A DNA stretch of 64,000 nt. Source: Humulus lupulus. Lineage: Eukaryota; Streptophyta; Magnoliopsida; Rosales; Cannabaceae. The notes below the pieces were generated by a model. The model had not been told where the DNA came from and made no database searches. It saw only the letters and a program-made list of their open reading frames with translations. The translations under genes and the position numbers were made by a program. The stretch spans positions 194,964,214-195,028,213 of the forward strand of contig NC_084795.1 of NCBI RefSeq assembly GCF_963169125.1, read 5' to 3'. Below are positions 45,651-56,789 of this stretch, in pieces; position 1 is the first letter of the stretch; every line of letters begins with the position of its first letter.

Positions 45651-46844
45651 CTACAAAAAAAAATGGGGAGATGGGTAACCAAACAAACATAAATCAATCA
45701 AAGGAAAAATATTTATTTACTACTCAGAAAATATTTTTTTGGGTAGTGAAAATTTATTTTACTCCCCAAAATAAACATGTATGAGGGAAAATAAATTTTG
45801 ATTCTTAAAATGTATGGGTCATTTTTTTACAGGCCCAAAGGCTTGGGGGCATTCACGTGTCCGAGTAGATGCGTGCAAATGACCGACCAGTTGGGGCACT
45901 GATCCGAGCTAATGGACGCGTGATGACTGAGCGGATGGGCATGTCCTATAAGTGATCCGCATGTGTCCAAGTGGATGGACACATGATGCCCAAGCGGAAG
46001 GGTGTGTCTTTCAAGTGATCCGCGTGTGTCCGAGTGGATGGACGTATGCGCCTGAGCGGATGGCATGTCATTCGAGTGGCTGGGCATATTTGATCGATCG
46101 GCTAGGTGCGCATCCGAGGGGCTAATGCATCCGAGCGGATTCAAGGGTCCGAGCAGTTGCATGGTGTCCGCTCCGTGGGGCACTAGTTCGAGCCTAAGAC
46201 GAAAGTGTCCGAAGGTTGTCGTGTGTTACCTGATCGGGTGGGCATTGATTCGAACGGATGGAGGAGCGTACGCATGGGTGACAAGCGTGTCCCAGCAACT
46301 AGGGTCGGTATCCGAGCAGCCATGGGCGTCTCCGAATGAGTGTGTCCTTGCATCCGAGCAGGAGGTGGTATGCTTGATAGGATTAGTGGCACGTCCGAGT
46401 GTCCCAATGGATAGGTGAATATGACCAATCGGCCATGTACGTGCTTTCCCAATATTTTGTTTTCGAAGACCACAAATCTCAAAAGGCATGGACACAAACA
46501 CATTTTTCTCACTCATAGGACACCATAGCAAGATCAAGAGGTAGGATTTGAAAAGTTCATGAAGTTCTAGGGATTTCATATGCTCATCATATACCTAGAA
46601 ACCCAAATATGCAATTTAGGATGAAAAATAATTTTTTCTTCAAATTTTCATGAAATTGGAAAAAAAATTGATTTACCCATAGCCTAAACTACATAAAAAC
46701 AGCCACAATATGCATCATTCACTAAAGATTCATACACAAATCCAAGAGTATATTCTAAATGGAGAATTCGACATACAAGGGTTTTATCAAGCTTTAAGTT
46801 TACGAAAAAAAGCTTGCAAATGGAGAAGAGGAAGAAGTGCTTAC
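45651..46844 (-). other. Long first intron of the Tat-2 antisense gene (about 1.2 kb)
   Basis: The minus-strand donor TTTTG|GTAAGC at 46844 and the acceptor TTTTGTAG at 45651 would enclose it. It contains the minisatellite at 45840-46420. The Tat-1 equivalent is 458 bp. Inferred from splice motifs and from the parallel with Tat-1. Confidence 0.5.
45840..46420. repeat. Degenerate GC-rich minisatellite in the Tat-2 3' region
   Basis: Variants of TGTCCGAGTGGATGGAC and GAGCGGATGG recur many times. The clearest higher-order period is 63 bp (AGTGATCCGC at 45951 and again at 46014). GC content is well above the surrounding DNA. Open frames on both strands here come from the repeat. Satellite-like arrays between pol and the 3' LTR are known for Tat elements. 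Confidence 0.8.
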
Positions 46845-47060
46845 CAAAATGTCTTGAATAGGTGTTGATTTCTTGAAGAACCCTTAGATTGCTTGAAGAA
46901 AATTGGAGCCCTTCTTGGAGTTCTTGGAAGGTTTTGGCCAAAAGGAGGAGAGGTTTTGAAGGTTATGGCCAAGACAAAAATTGGGAGGTTTTTGAGCCTT
47001 TTTGTTTTATTTTTGCTTATGGATTGTCATCACTTATGGGTATATTTAAAGGGAAGAGTG
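46845..47060 (-). promoter_or_regulatory. Putative promoter and 5' exon of the Tat-2 antisense gene
   Basis: A TATA-like TTTAAATATA lies on the minus strand at 47050-47041, about 230 bp inside the 3' LTR, followed by a leader ending at the donor at 46844. The layout copies Tat-1 (TATA-like at 13281, donor at 13111). Inferred. Confidence 0.45.
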
Positions 47061-47262
47061 GAAATTTTCACTTACCTTTAGACTCTTGGAATTCTCTTGG
47101 CAATTCTCTCCCCCACGATTGGGAGCAGTTAACTACAGTGATCGTGGTCTGGTAAGACGTCGTGGTTTGTTTGCAGAGGCGGGAGAATGTGAAAAGTCAG
47201 TTTTTTTTTATGCCGTCAGCAGTTGGGGAAAAAAGTTTATTATGTGAGTATATCATATAATA

Positions 47263-47276
47263 AACTTAGGGGGAAA
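47263..47276 (+). promoter_or_regulatory. Polypurine tract of Tat-2
   Basis: AACTTAGGGGGAAA abuts the 3' LTR. Confidence 0.8.
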
Positions 47277-48106
47277 TGTTATCTCCAAACTTTGAAAATG
47301 ATGACGTGGCAATAAAAGTGACAAGTGGCAAGAAATGGCTGGGTCAAAGGTTTTAGATTAATCTGGTGATATTACTGACATGGAAATTATTTATCAGGTT
47401 TGGAAGTGATCTGTCCGACCTGGTAGAATTTTTGTCCGACTGGTAAAGATTTTTGACTGACCAGTCACCTGTCTTGGCCTACCAGTGAAGTGCTTGGCCG
47501 ACCAGTCATCTGCTTTGGCCGACCAGTGAAGTGTGTGGCCGACTAGTGAAGTGTTTGGCCGACCAGTCAACTGTTTTGGCTGACCAGTGTATCTTCAAGT
47601 AGTGAAGTTGGCTGACTAGACAGATCATCATTATGCAGCGAAATTCCAGTAACGGCTTCGAATAGAATTAGTCGTACCTTCATGGGAATCTCTCAGATTA
47701 TCCCAAAGAAATCGCATATTGTTGTATTTTAACTTTTATTATTAATTAAATATTGTGAGAGTAACAGAAATATCCCAATTATGAGGGATTTCGGTTTGTA
47801 CGATCCTGGGCCTATAAATACAGAGCTCATGGCATCATTGAGGGGATTCGAATTCTGATTTTCCTAAGAGAGTACTTGTATTCTGAGAGAAATATTGTAT
47901 ACTTTTCATTTACACTTAAGAAACTCAGTTGACACAGGTTCATCTGATCTTGAGTGTAGATCCATAAATCACAACTCTAAGTGGGTTAGGCTATTACCAA
48001 CATATTGGGGCTGAACCACTATAAAAATTATCAGTGTCATTTTTTCTCTTGAAGGTTTATTGTAGTTTTGACGTCTACTCGTCGTTGGCCAAAATCGTAG
48101 TCAACA
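47277..48106 (+). repeat. Tat-2 3' LTR (830 bp)
   Basis: It starts TGTTATCTCCAAACTTTG and ends GTTGGCCAAAATCG..TCAACA, like the Tat-1 LTR. It has TATAAATA at 47813-47820. The 5' LTR is missing, so no target duplication can be checked. An internal minisatellite is at 47420-47595. Confidence 0.85.
47420..47595. repeat. Minisatellite in the Tat-2 LTR
   Basis: Six to seven degenerate copies of a unit of about 23-25 bp built on TTGGCCGACCAGTGAAGTG stand in tandem upstream of the TATA box. They alternate between GACCAGTGAAGTG and GACCAGTCATCTG forms. Confidence 0.85.
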
Positions 48107-49010
48107 TCTTCGGTATGTCTTGATGTTGTTTTTGTATGAAATCTTTAAGCCTAAGTTCATTTCCTCAATGTTAAGAGTATTTTCTTTTTCTTGTCTTTTG
48201 TTTATGGGGTTTGAAAACCCTTAGGTGCCAAGGTAGTTCTTTTGGTTCTCGTGTTCTTAAGGCAAATCAAGAGGTAATGAAAATCTTTAGTGTAATGTTG
48301 TTTTGATGATCATATATATATATATTGTTTATGTTTTGGGATTTTGTGTGTCAAAGCAAGATTGTGATGAATGGAGATTGTAGTGCATTTGTTACCTTTG
48401 ATGTTGTGGTGATTTGAATCTTGTTTAAATTGTAGGTTCATGGAAATTTCGTTTGATGACGATGGCTATATTGCATGCATAATTCTTTTTTTGAGTAGAT
48501 GAACCTATGATATTGTAGAAGAGGATTTGGATTTGAAGTGTTACATGAGAATCATGTTATTAGGTTGCCATTGGTGTTTGATATTTAATGTTTGTTTTAT
48601 GAAATGCAAGCTTGATAATAGAAATATGCTGAAATTTATTTTGGGTTTTGAAAGCAATAAGGGATAGAAATATGCTATAGGTTTCAACCTAGGGTTCTTT
48701 TTAGCATGTTTTATTTTTCTTCTTTGTGTTACTTGTGATATTAAAAGCATGCTAAGGATTAAATTATTTACGTTATGTTTTGAATTGTTTCATGGAATGA
48801 AAGAATTGTAAAATTATGCTAGACGACGGTATAAATCATGTTCAAATGTGTTTTTAAAGAAATATGTTTGCTCTATTTTCTTATTTATTTGTGATAATTA
48901 ATTAATGATTTTAAAAAAACATAAGTTATGCCTCAAAAATGATATTTAAAACTTATATGAACAAAATACATTTTATTTCACATCTCAATGGGATTTTAAT
49001 TTAATTAAAT
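48107..49010. other. AT-rich spacer between Tat-2 and the Tekay-like LTR
   Basis: About 900 bp with an AT dinucleotide run at 48312-48324. No ORF, RNA or element end could be recognised. It may be remains of the sequence into which Tat-2 inserted. Confidence 0.5.
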
Positions 49011-52000
49011 TGTAAAGAGCCGAAAGTACAAGAACAAATACAATTCGGAATATAACATTTTCATTATAAACATGTCCCAAAAATTCACATAAAAAAACTT
49101 TTTAAAAGTCATGTGCTCACACTTAACAAATTACAACTGTTTTTAAACATTTAAAGTAAACATAAATAGCTTAAACATAACTGATAAAACAGTGTTAGCC
49201 CCAAAAGATATTTTCCCAAAATATGCCTGAAAGGATGGGCCACATGTACACTCCCGCAAGTAGACTCCAGCGCCCACTGCTCCGCTTTGTCCATGCACTT
49301 ACCTACATCATGAAACAACTAGGTAAGCAAAAATGCTTAGTAAGATTAATCTTTCAAACAAAAACCCACCAAGACCAAAAGACGGGGTTCTACTAACAGT
49401 AACCAAAGCATCAGTCACTATGGTATATGATAACTTCCGAACCCTATCATAAAAGGTATAACATATCAAACCAGATCCTTAGCTTAGTTGTACCGAACAA
49501 CCAAATAAATTCAAAATCAAACTGCCCAAAAAAAATCCAAGAAAAAGCATATATAAGATATACATGCATAACACCATTCTACAATGGTTACAAAAGTCAC
49601 TGAATATCTACAAAAGTTTAAAAAGGAATTAAGGAACCTCTTAGATCCCCACTACTAAATTCACGGGTATTTTCTAGTTGATTAATCATTTCATTGGCTG
49701 ACCATACTTCCCCCTACCCCGGTCGCCAGCTCGAGTGCCAGTATTAACTAGTAATCACGAGATTTACAATAGTTCGGTCCCAGTACACACACTGGATTTC
49801 ACAATCATAAAACATTTGACCATCCCGATAGCTAGTTGGATTCACACATTCATAATAAATTCACACACAAACTGGACTCCGCCCCATGAGTACCATGGTT
49901 ACAAATCAACAAACATTTGATCGTGCTTTCCCCTACCCCGATCATCAGCTCGAGTACCAGTATTACCTAGTAATAACTGTATGTCATTGGAACATTTTTT
50001 ACACTTACTAGTACCCCCTAGCCATTACTAATTCAGCTCTTAATCAATCTAATGTAAAGAACTATAACAAACAATACATTAACATGTTTCATGTTGTAGA
50101 CAACAAAGTCAAGATTAACTTACTTGGATTTCTTAGCTCCTAGTTGAAATCCTTGGGTCACTGCTGACCTTTCACCCCCTTTAACAAATACTATAAATGG
50201 TATAGTATACTGTGATTAATTTATGGCATCCACTAAATATTGATACTCTTGGGATGTCTATAATGCTATGGCATTAGCAAAATTTAAATCTTATCATCCC
50301 CTTTCCCCAGACCTAAGTCCTTAGATAATAACAAGGTAACTTATCGACGTTGGATTGTTTAATTTGTAAAAATGCAACTTAGGTGTCCTATTTTGAAAAA
50401 TACCATTTGTCCTTAGTTTAGAAAATGCCCAAGTATTCTTTGGCATGTTTATATAAATAAATCATCTTTCATCTTTTTCATAATACTCTATATTTATTTA
50501 AGAAAAGGAAACTCCTTTTTGTGGTATTTTTGAAAAGTACGGCATTGGGCCCTAATATATTTGAATACATCAAAATCATTTTTTTATTCATTATAAAAAT
50601 TATTTTCATGTGTAGAGTTACTTTATCAAATTTTTTATCTAGAAAAGTATTTTTTTTTTCTTTAACTTCCCTTTTTGCAGTCTAGAACTAACGATTTAGT
50701 TATAATTTGCTAACTTTCAACCTCTATCATTTTCTCTGTATAGAACCACACTCCTTAAAACTTTACAGATTCAAACCTCATCATAAGGAAAAGAACTACA
50801 CAAAAATCCCATGTCAAAAAATTTTATAGGTTGGGAGAACCAACCTTTTCAAAACTTTGAATTTTTATTATCAATTATTTGAGAGTTCTAGATTTTTTGG
50901 AAACTTAGAAAAATTATACCTCTTAAACTACAACGTATTTTATACTAAATTTTTACAGGAACCTTTATAATTATGTTACTAATTATCCCACAATATTTTA
51001 TAATTTTGGAACAAGTAAAACCTTTCCAAAATAGTTTTACAAACTGGATAGGGAAAACTGCCAGGATTATCCCTAGTTCAAACCATTTTCCCAAAATGCT
51101 TATAAGTTGTGCTTTACATTGCCTTTCTAAGATTTTATAAAGCCTAAACTCAAGTACTCTTCGAGTAATACAAAAGTGCAGTAACCCATTTTACAAATAG
51201 AGGCATAAAGGTGTGGTTTCACCCGATGGAAGTCAGACAATGAAAATGGCAGCAAGCAATTTCACCAAAAAATCATACATAACTACTCTTAAACACTACA
51301 CTACCATGCATGCGTCAATCATTCACATTAAAAACATTAATACATGCAAAATAAAAGATTAACAACAAAAATTACACATGCAACTCAAATTTACCAATCA
51401 TACACAAAGTTAAAAATTACACATGCATGCACTTGGATGAGCTTGCACAGCTTGGGGGTTGCTATTTGAACCTCTAGACCTTAGAACCACAAACACAAGT
51501 GAGTAAACTCATTGAAGAAAATGGAGATAGAGGTTCCATAGGTTCAGCATGTTGAAGGAAAAAAAGAGGTAGATCTTTTTTTTTTCAGATTTAAGGGGGT
51601 CACCATTATAGATTTCAAATTTTTTTTGCCTACACCACCTCACTTTCCTTCTTGGATTATGGGTGCTCTCCTAAGCTTGGGGCTTGCATTACAATGAAAT
51701 AAATGAGATCCAACTTAGAGAAAAATGGTAGAAAACATTATGCACAAAGAAAGATAAGAAGAAAGGGTGAAAAGTGTTGCCTAGAACTCGATTTTGCTTA
51801 GGTTTATTCACAAGCTTCAATGGAGTTTCTCCTTAAGAGAGAGAGCCGAAGTGAGAAGGAGAGAGAAAGACTCTAAGTTTTCAGAGTTTCAAATGAAAAG
51901 AAATCAGAGTTTCTTGGGAGGGAAGGAAGGAAGAGGAAAAGATTGTTATTTGATTGGTTCTTAACTAACCAAGAGTAGGGTTTTGCTACTTGCATGAATG

Positions 52001-52641
52001 AGTGACACCTCATGCATTTCAACTCCCCTCATTGGCCGATCCCTACACTTATTTATTTGTTTATATTTTTTTTTTTAAATTAATACCTCAAATAATGTCC
52101 AAAACTAACTATTACTCAAAAGTTGTATTGGTGCCACTAAACCACAATCCATTAATACTTGGGGTAAGATACTAATATATGGTAAAATTAAAATGATAGA
52201 ATAAATGTGGCACCAATATTTACATGTGTCACATTTATTTAATTTCCCCAAATAAATTTGTGGAATTATTTATAAGTTAATTTTCACCATTATGATTATT
52301 AATAAGAATTTTCCTTCAAAAAAGAAAATTAAGATTTTTCCAAGAGTTTCAGTAATTTAAACTCACAATTACAATTATATTTCTTTGCCCAAAATAATAT
52401 TCTCACCTTAATTATTGATTTCAATTAATTATTCGAGATTTTACTTGATTAAAGTTTTCAGTTCGTTACGGGACCGAAAGTCTTGGTTTGACTGAAACCA
52501 CACTTTTCACACATTGGCTAACTCTAACAACATGAAATATGATTCCCAAGTATATATTTTTATTCAAAAAAATAATACTATTATAGAGTTTCAACATCCC
52601 AACTCCGTTACTCGTAGGTGCTCGAAAAGTGAGGCGTTACA
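49011..52641 (-). repeat. Tekay-like 3' LTR (about 3.6 kb)
   Basis: On the minus strand it begins TGTAACGCCTCACTTTTCGA at 52641 and ends CTCTTTACA at 49011. To the right a degenerate copy of the usual pre-LTR sequence (GAGTTTCAGGGATGAAACTC .. TTGTAGGTAT) stands where the polypurine tract should be. The left limit is inferred from the TG..CA rule. A partly duplicated block lies at 49701-49980. No gene. Confidence 0.75.
49701..49980. repeat. Internal duplication in the Tekay-like LTR
   Basis: CCCCTACCCCGGTCGCCAGC (about 49711-49730) with TCGAGTGCCAGTATTAACTA returns as CCCCTACCCCGATCATCAGC (about 49930-49949) with TCGAGTACCAGTATTACCTA, about 219 bp later. The sequence between also shows partial repeats (AAACATTTGACC, AAACATTTGATC). 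Confidence 0.8.
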
Positions 52642-52649
52642 ATACCTAC

Positions 52650-53400
52650 AAATTATTAGAGTTTCATCCCTGAAACTCAACACCGGTGAGGATACAAATC
52701 CCACATTTTGTCTTCAGGTTCCCAGGTTGCTTCTCCAACCCCATGTTTACACCATTGCACCTTGACTAACGGTATCACCTTATTGCATAACACCTTGTCC
52801 TTGCGATCTAAGATTGTCACTGGTTTCTCCTCAAAGCATAATTTTGGATCCACACTCAATTATTTGTAACTAAGTATGTGATTGGTGTCTTTGATATACT
52901 TTCTCAGCATAGATACATGAAAAATGTCTTGTACTAAGAATAAGGCCGGCAGAAGAGCAAGTCTAACGTTACTTCTTCAATCCTTCTAATCCTCAAAAGA
53001 TCCAATGTAGCCCAAACTAAGCTTTCCCTTTCTACCGAATCTCATGGCTCCTCTTAGTGGAGTTATCTTTAGCCACGCCTTGTCCTCAATTTCATATGTA
53101 AGAGGTCTCCTTCGTCGGTCCGCATACTTGCGTTGATGGTCTACTGATGTTTGCAATCTTTGGCGTATCTGCCTAATATCCTTAGTAACCTTATCTACCT
53201 CTTCTGCTACCATGAATTTCCACTCACCAATCTCATGCCAATGAATTGGGGATCAGCAGTTTCTCCCATAAAGTGATTTGTAAGGGCCATCTTGATAGAA
53301 TCATGATAAGTGTTATTGTAAGGGAACTCAATTAGTGAAAGTTTCGTATTCCACGAGCCTTGAAAATATAACACACATGTTCTTAGCATATCCTCTAAAG
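52650..53400 (-). pseudogene. pol: Tekay-like integrase C-terminus and chromodomain
   Basis: The chromodomain is at 52859-52677: FEEKPVTILDRKDKVLCNKV, IPLVKVQWCKHGVGEATWEP, EDKM. In this clade it targets integration to marked chromatin. To the right are HQRKYADRRRRPLTYEIEDK and SFED fragments of the integrase C-terminal domain and the region [19 protein letters not shown]. The pieces are in different frames with stops between them. Confidence 0.83.
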
Positions 53401-54340
53401 TTTGAAAATTGTTCGCTAACTTTGGCCATCTGTCTACAGGTGAAAGGCGGTACCCAATTTTTATTTAGTTCCCATTCCTATTTGCATTCTCTTCCAGAAT
53501 GCTGAAGTAAGAGGTCTGTCCTGATCAGATACTATAGAGATGGGAACCCCATGAAGCCGCACATTCTCCGCAACATACAGATCTGCTAGTTTATCTACAC
53601 CATCACTTTTATTAATCGACAATAAATTCACAGATTTAGTCAACCTATCCACGATAACCCAGATCGTGTCTTGCCCCTTTGGAGTGTTGGGTAAGCTTGT
53701 GACAAATTCCATGGTAATTATTTCCCATTACCAATCTAGAATTTCCAATGGTTGCAACAGTCCAGCAGGTTGTTGATGTTCGAACTTGGTTTGCTGACAG
53801 GTTAAGCAATGTGCCACATATTCTACCATTTCCCATTTCATTCCCGGCCACCAAAAATACCTTTTTAAATCCTAGTACATTTTGGTAGTTCCCAGGTGCA
53901 TAGCATACGACGTATTATGTGTCTCATATAAAATTTGTCTCTTTATCTCCTCATCGTCAAGCACACAAATCCTGCCCAAATAACCCAGTACTCCATCCTC
54001 GGAGATGTGAAATCCCTAGCGCATATCCTTCTTAGTTTCGTGCACCAGTTGTTGTATCCATTGATCCACAAGTTGCCCTCATTCAGTTGCTTCCATGATA
54101 GTTGGTTGTATACCTAGGTTTGTTAATGGCCCGACCACTATCACTATGTCCAACTTGGAGATATCAGATTGAAGCTCTTGTGGTATTTTGTTTACTGTCA
54201 TCACATATTCCATAGGTTGGTGGCTTAATGCATCAGCTACTTTGCTTGCCCTCTTGGGTGATATAAGATGTCATAGTCACAGTCATTGAACAATTCTAAC
54301 CATCTTCATTATCTCATGTTCAGTTCCTTCTGGGTGAAGA
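53401..54340 (-). pseudogene. pol: Tekay-like integrase core and N-terminus
   Basis: The minus-strand frame at 53712-53461 reads MEFVTSLPNTPKGQDTIWVI, VDRLTKSVNLL, YVAENVRLHGVPISIVSDQD and RPLTSAFWKRMQ, giving two of the three catalytic acids. Upstream fragments (about 53720-54120) match the zinc-binding and linker part, including the Cys/His region translated around 53800. Several stops and frameshifts are present. Confidence 0.82.
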
Positions 54341-54660
54341 AATATTTAAGGCTTTTATGGTCAGTGAAGATGTCACAGTGAACTCCATATAAGTAGCTGC
54401 GCCAACTCCAAGTCATGTGTTGGGTAGTTCTTTTCATAACTTTTCAACTGCCGAGAGTTGTAAGCGATCACCAACCCGTGTTGCATTAAAACCGCCCCTA
54501 GGCCCTGACCTGAAGTATCACTATAAATAGCAAAACCTTCACTACCATTATGAATAGTGAGTACACGATTCATTGTTAGTCTGGTCTTTAGTTCTTGGAA
54601 GCTTTGCTCACACTTTTCTGTTCAGTCAAACTTGATGTCTTACGGGTGAGTGCAGTCATA
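54341..54660 (-). pseudogene. pol: Tekay-like RNase H
   Basis: The frame at 54573-54373 contains [40 protein letters not shown] and LELA, the usual RNase H and connection motifs of Ty3/gypsy, with the first catalytic Asp in YSDTS kept. Confidence 0.83.
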
Positions 54661-55691
54661 GGGTGGTTATCTTTGATAAAACCTTTAAAAATGGCCTATA
54701 ATAACCCGCCAACCCTATGAAACTACAGACTTCTTGTGCATTTTTTGGAGCCTTCCATTGCTTCATCGCCTTGATCTTGGATGGGTCATCTGCAATCCCG
54801 TTCCCTGACACACGTGTCCTAGAAAACTCACTTATTTAGCCAGAATTTGCACTTTGAGAAATTGTCATATAGCTTCTCCTATCGTAATCGTTGTAAGATT
54901 ACTCTGTGAGTAGATGAGTATGCATTCAAGGAAAACGATAAAAAATTTGTCCAAATACTCATCTTGTACCCTATGCATAAGATCCATGATTGCTGCGGGT
55001 GCATTGGTGAGTCCAAATGACATTACAACAAACTTGTAATGACCATAGTGGGTTTGGAATGCTGTCTTTAGGATATCTGAATCCTTGACTTTTAGTTGAT
55101 GATAGCCAGACCGTAAATTGATCTTTGAGAACACTGAGGCTCCTTGTAGTTGATCGAACAAGTCAATGATTCTAGGCAATGGGTAATAGTTTTTTATTAT
55201 CACTTTATAAGTTCCCGATAGTCTATGCACATTCTCATGGATATGTCTCTCTTTTTCATAAATAAGGCATAGGCTCCCCATGGAGAATGGCTTGGTTTTT
55301 AAATTTCTTGTCCAAGTAATCTCGTAGTTGCGTTTGCAATTCCTTAAGCTCCGTGGGTGCCATTCTATATGGTGCTTTCGAGATTGGCGTGGTGCCCGGA
55401 ATCACTTCGATCTAAAAACTTAACTTCTCAGTCAGGGGGTATTTCTGGAAGAATTTCAGGGAATACTTCGGGAAATTTTCACACCACTGCTACGTCCGCA
55501 GGTCGTGACTTAGTCTCTTATTTCGTATACACCATACTTGCCAGATATCAGATGCATCCTATTTAACATCTTTTTTTTCTTTAAAGGCAGATATCACATC
55601 AAATTTGTTTTCCTGCGCTATGCCTAGAAGCACGAATAGTTCTTCTCTGGGTGGATTGAAGGTTACCTTCCTTCGTTTATAGTTCACCACC
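54661..55691 (-). pseudogene. pol: Tekay-like reverse transcriptase
   Basis: Reading right to left: VNYKRRKVTFNPPREELF (PR-RT linker), [37 protein letters not shown], then [33 protein letters not shown] and [19 protein letters not shown]. The first catalytic Asp is changed (SKINLRSG for SKIDLRSG) and the YxDD box reads FLECILIYS, so both catalytic motifs are lost. Stops are frequent. The right edge is the CACTA insertion. Confidence 0.87.
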
Positions 55692-56716
55692 CACTACTAC
55701 AAAAACATACTTTTACGACACTTTTTTAGAGCACTCACTTAGATGCGAGCCCTAAAAACTACTGCTGGACTTATTAGGATACTCGTTGAGAGTCCTTAAG
55801 GAATTTCATTGAGGACACACGGAGCGAGCCCTAAAAACAAAGTTTGAATTATTTTGTTTTAAAGAAAGCTCCTGGACTTTTTAGGGCACTCATCGAGAGT
55901 CCTTAAAGAATTTCTTTTATGACACGCAGTGCGAGCCCTAAAAACTTATGTGTCCTAAAACTTTGAATAATTTTTTTAATAAAAGTTTTATTATATTAAA
56001 TCAGAAAAGAAAAAAATACTCAGCCCATTCTTGCTCTCTCTCACAAGCTTGTTGCCCAGCCATGAATGACGGCTCTCCGATCACCCCATGCCTACACGCG
56101 CCTCCCCACCGTCTTCCCCGTCCCTCAAAACCCTCAACTCCGCGAGCCCCTAGCCTCACACGCCCCCTAGCCCTCTCGATGGAGCCTTCAAAGTTTGGCG
56201 GCTATGTGGGTTTCTGAATGTTTTTGGTCATTTTCAAACCACCTTGAGCCACCCCTAGCCAAATGACCACCACCACTACATCCCTTGTGCTTTGGCTTCA
56301 AAACCCACTAAAGGATCATACTCAATGGTCGTTGGAATTCGAATCAACATTCGCTGGAATCCATGGATATTAGAGAATTCATAGCTCTGATTCGGCCATT
56401 CTAGGCCTTTCCAAGAGAAACAACAACCACCATGACGTTACTTTAGCTTTGCACTTCGAAGCCCATGTCAACTTTTTCCCGAACCACCACCATGGGGTGG
56501 TGGCGCTGCCGTCATCGTCAGAGCTCTGGCGGGAGCTTTGTCTACTAATTAATTTTTTTAAAATTAAAAATAAAAAATTTCAGGACTCACAATGTGAGCC
56601 CTAAATAAATTATTTTAGGGCTCGCAACGTCAGTTCTAAAAAAACCTCACTTTTTAAGGCTTTCAAAGAGAGGAATCGCATAGTGCGAGTCCTAAAAGAC
56701 CTTTTTTGTAGTAGTG
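55692..56716. mobile_element. Non-autonomous CACTA (CMC/EnSpm) transposon, TSD ACC
   Basis: The ends are CACTACTACAAAAA at 55692 and TTTTTTGTAGTAGTG at 56716, a classic CACTA inverted pair. ACC is duplicated at 55689-55691 and 56717-56719. Subterminal copies of GAGCCCTAAAAAC and its complement recur near both ends. There is no transposase, so it depends on one elsewhere. Removing it restores the Tekay-like frame GMDWLTKYGA-VVNYKRRK. The middle (about 56030-56540) is GC-richer and may be captured DNA. Confidence 0.95.
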
Positions 56717-56719
56717 ACC

Positions 56720-56789
56720 GCTCCATACTTTGTCAGCCAATCCATACCAAATATAAATTCATACTCATGTAAATCTAGAACTAATAGGT
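56720..56789 (-). pseudogene. pol: Tekay-like protease C-terminus
   Basis: The minus strand reads NLLVLDLHEYEFIFGMDWLT KYGA up to the CACTA insertion. This is the second half of the protease domain; the first half lies beyond solo LTR B at 59218 onward. Confidence 0.8.

Larger units (their letters stand above)
35885..48106 (+). mobile_element. Tat-2: 5'-truncated Tat/Ogre-like Ty3/gypsy element
   Basis: The element starts in the protease domain at the junction with copia sequence and runs to a complete 3' LTR. The 5' LTR, primer site and gag are missing. It is clearly related to Tat-1 along all of pol and the antisense gene but is diverged, with an unrelated minisatellite and a longer LTR (830 bp against about 610). 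It contains a solo LTR and a 5S-bearing element. It cannot move by itself. Confidence 0.88.

Noticed and set aside
45827..46579. Several ORFs of 109-118 codons on both strands
   Set aside because: They arise from the GC-rich minisatellite, which leaves many frames open; composition is repetitive.
55948..56217. 89-codon ORF as a host gene
   Set aside because: It lies inside the CACTA element and the first part is translated from transposon subterminal repeat; only a captured fragment is possible.
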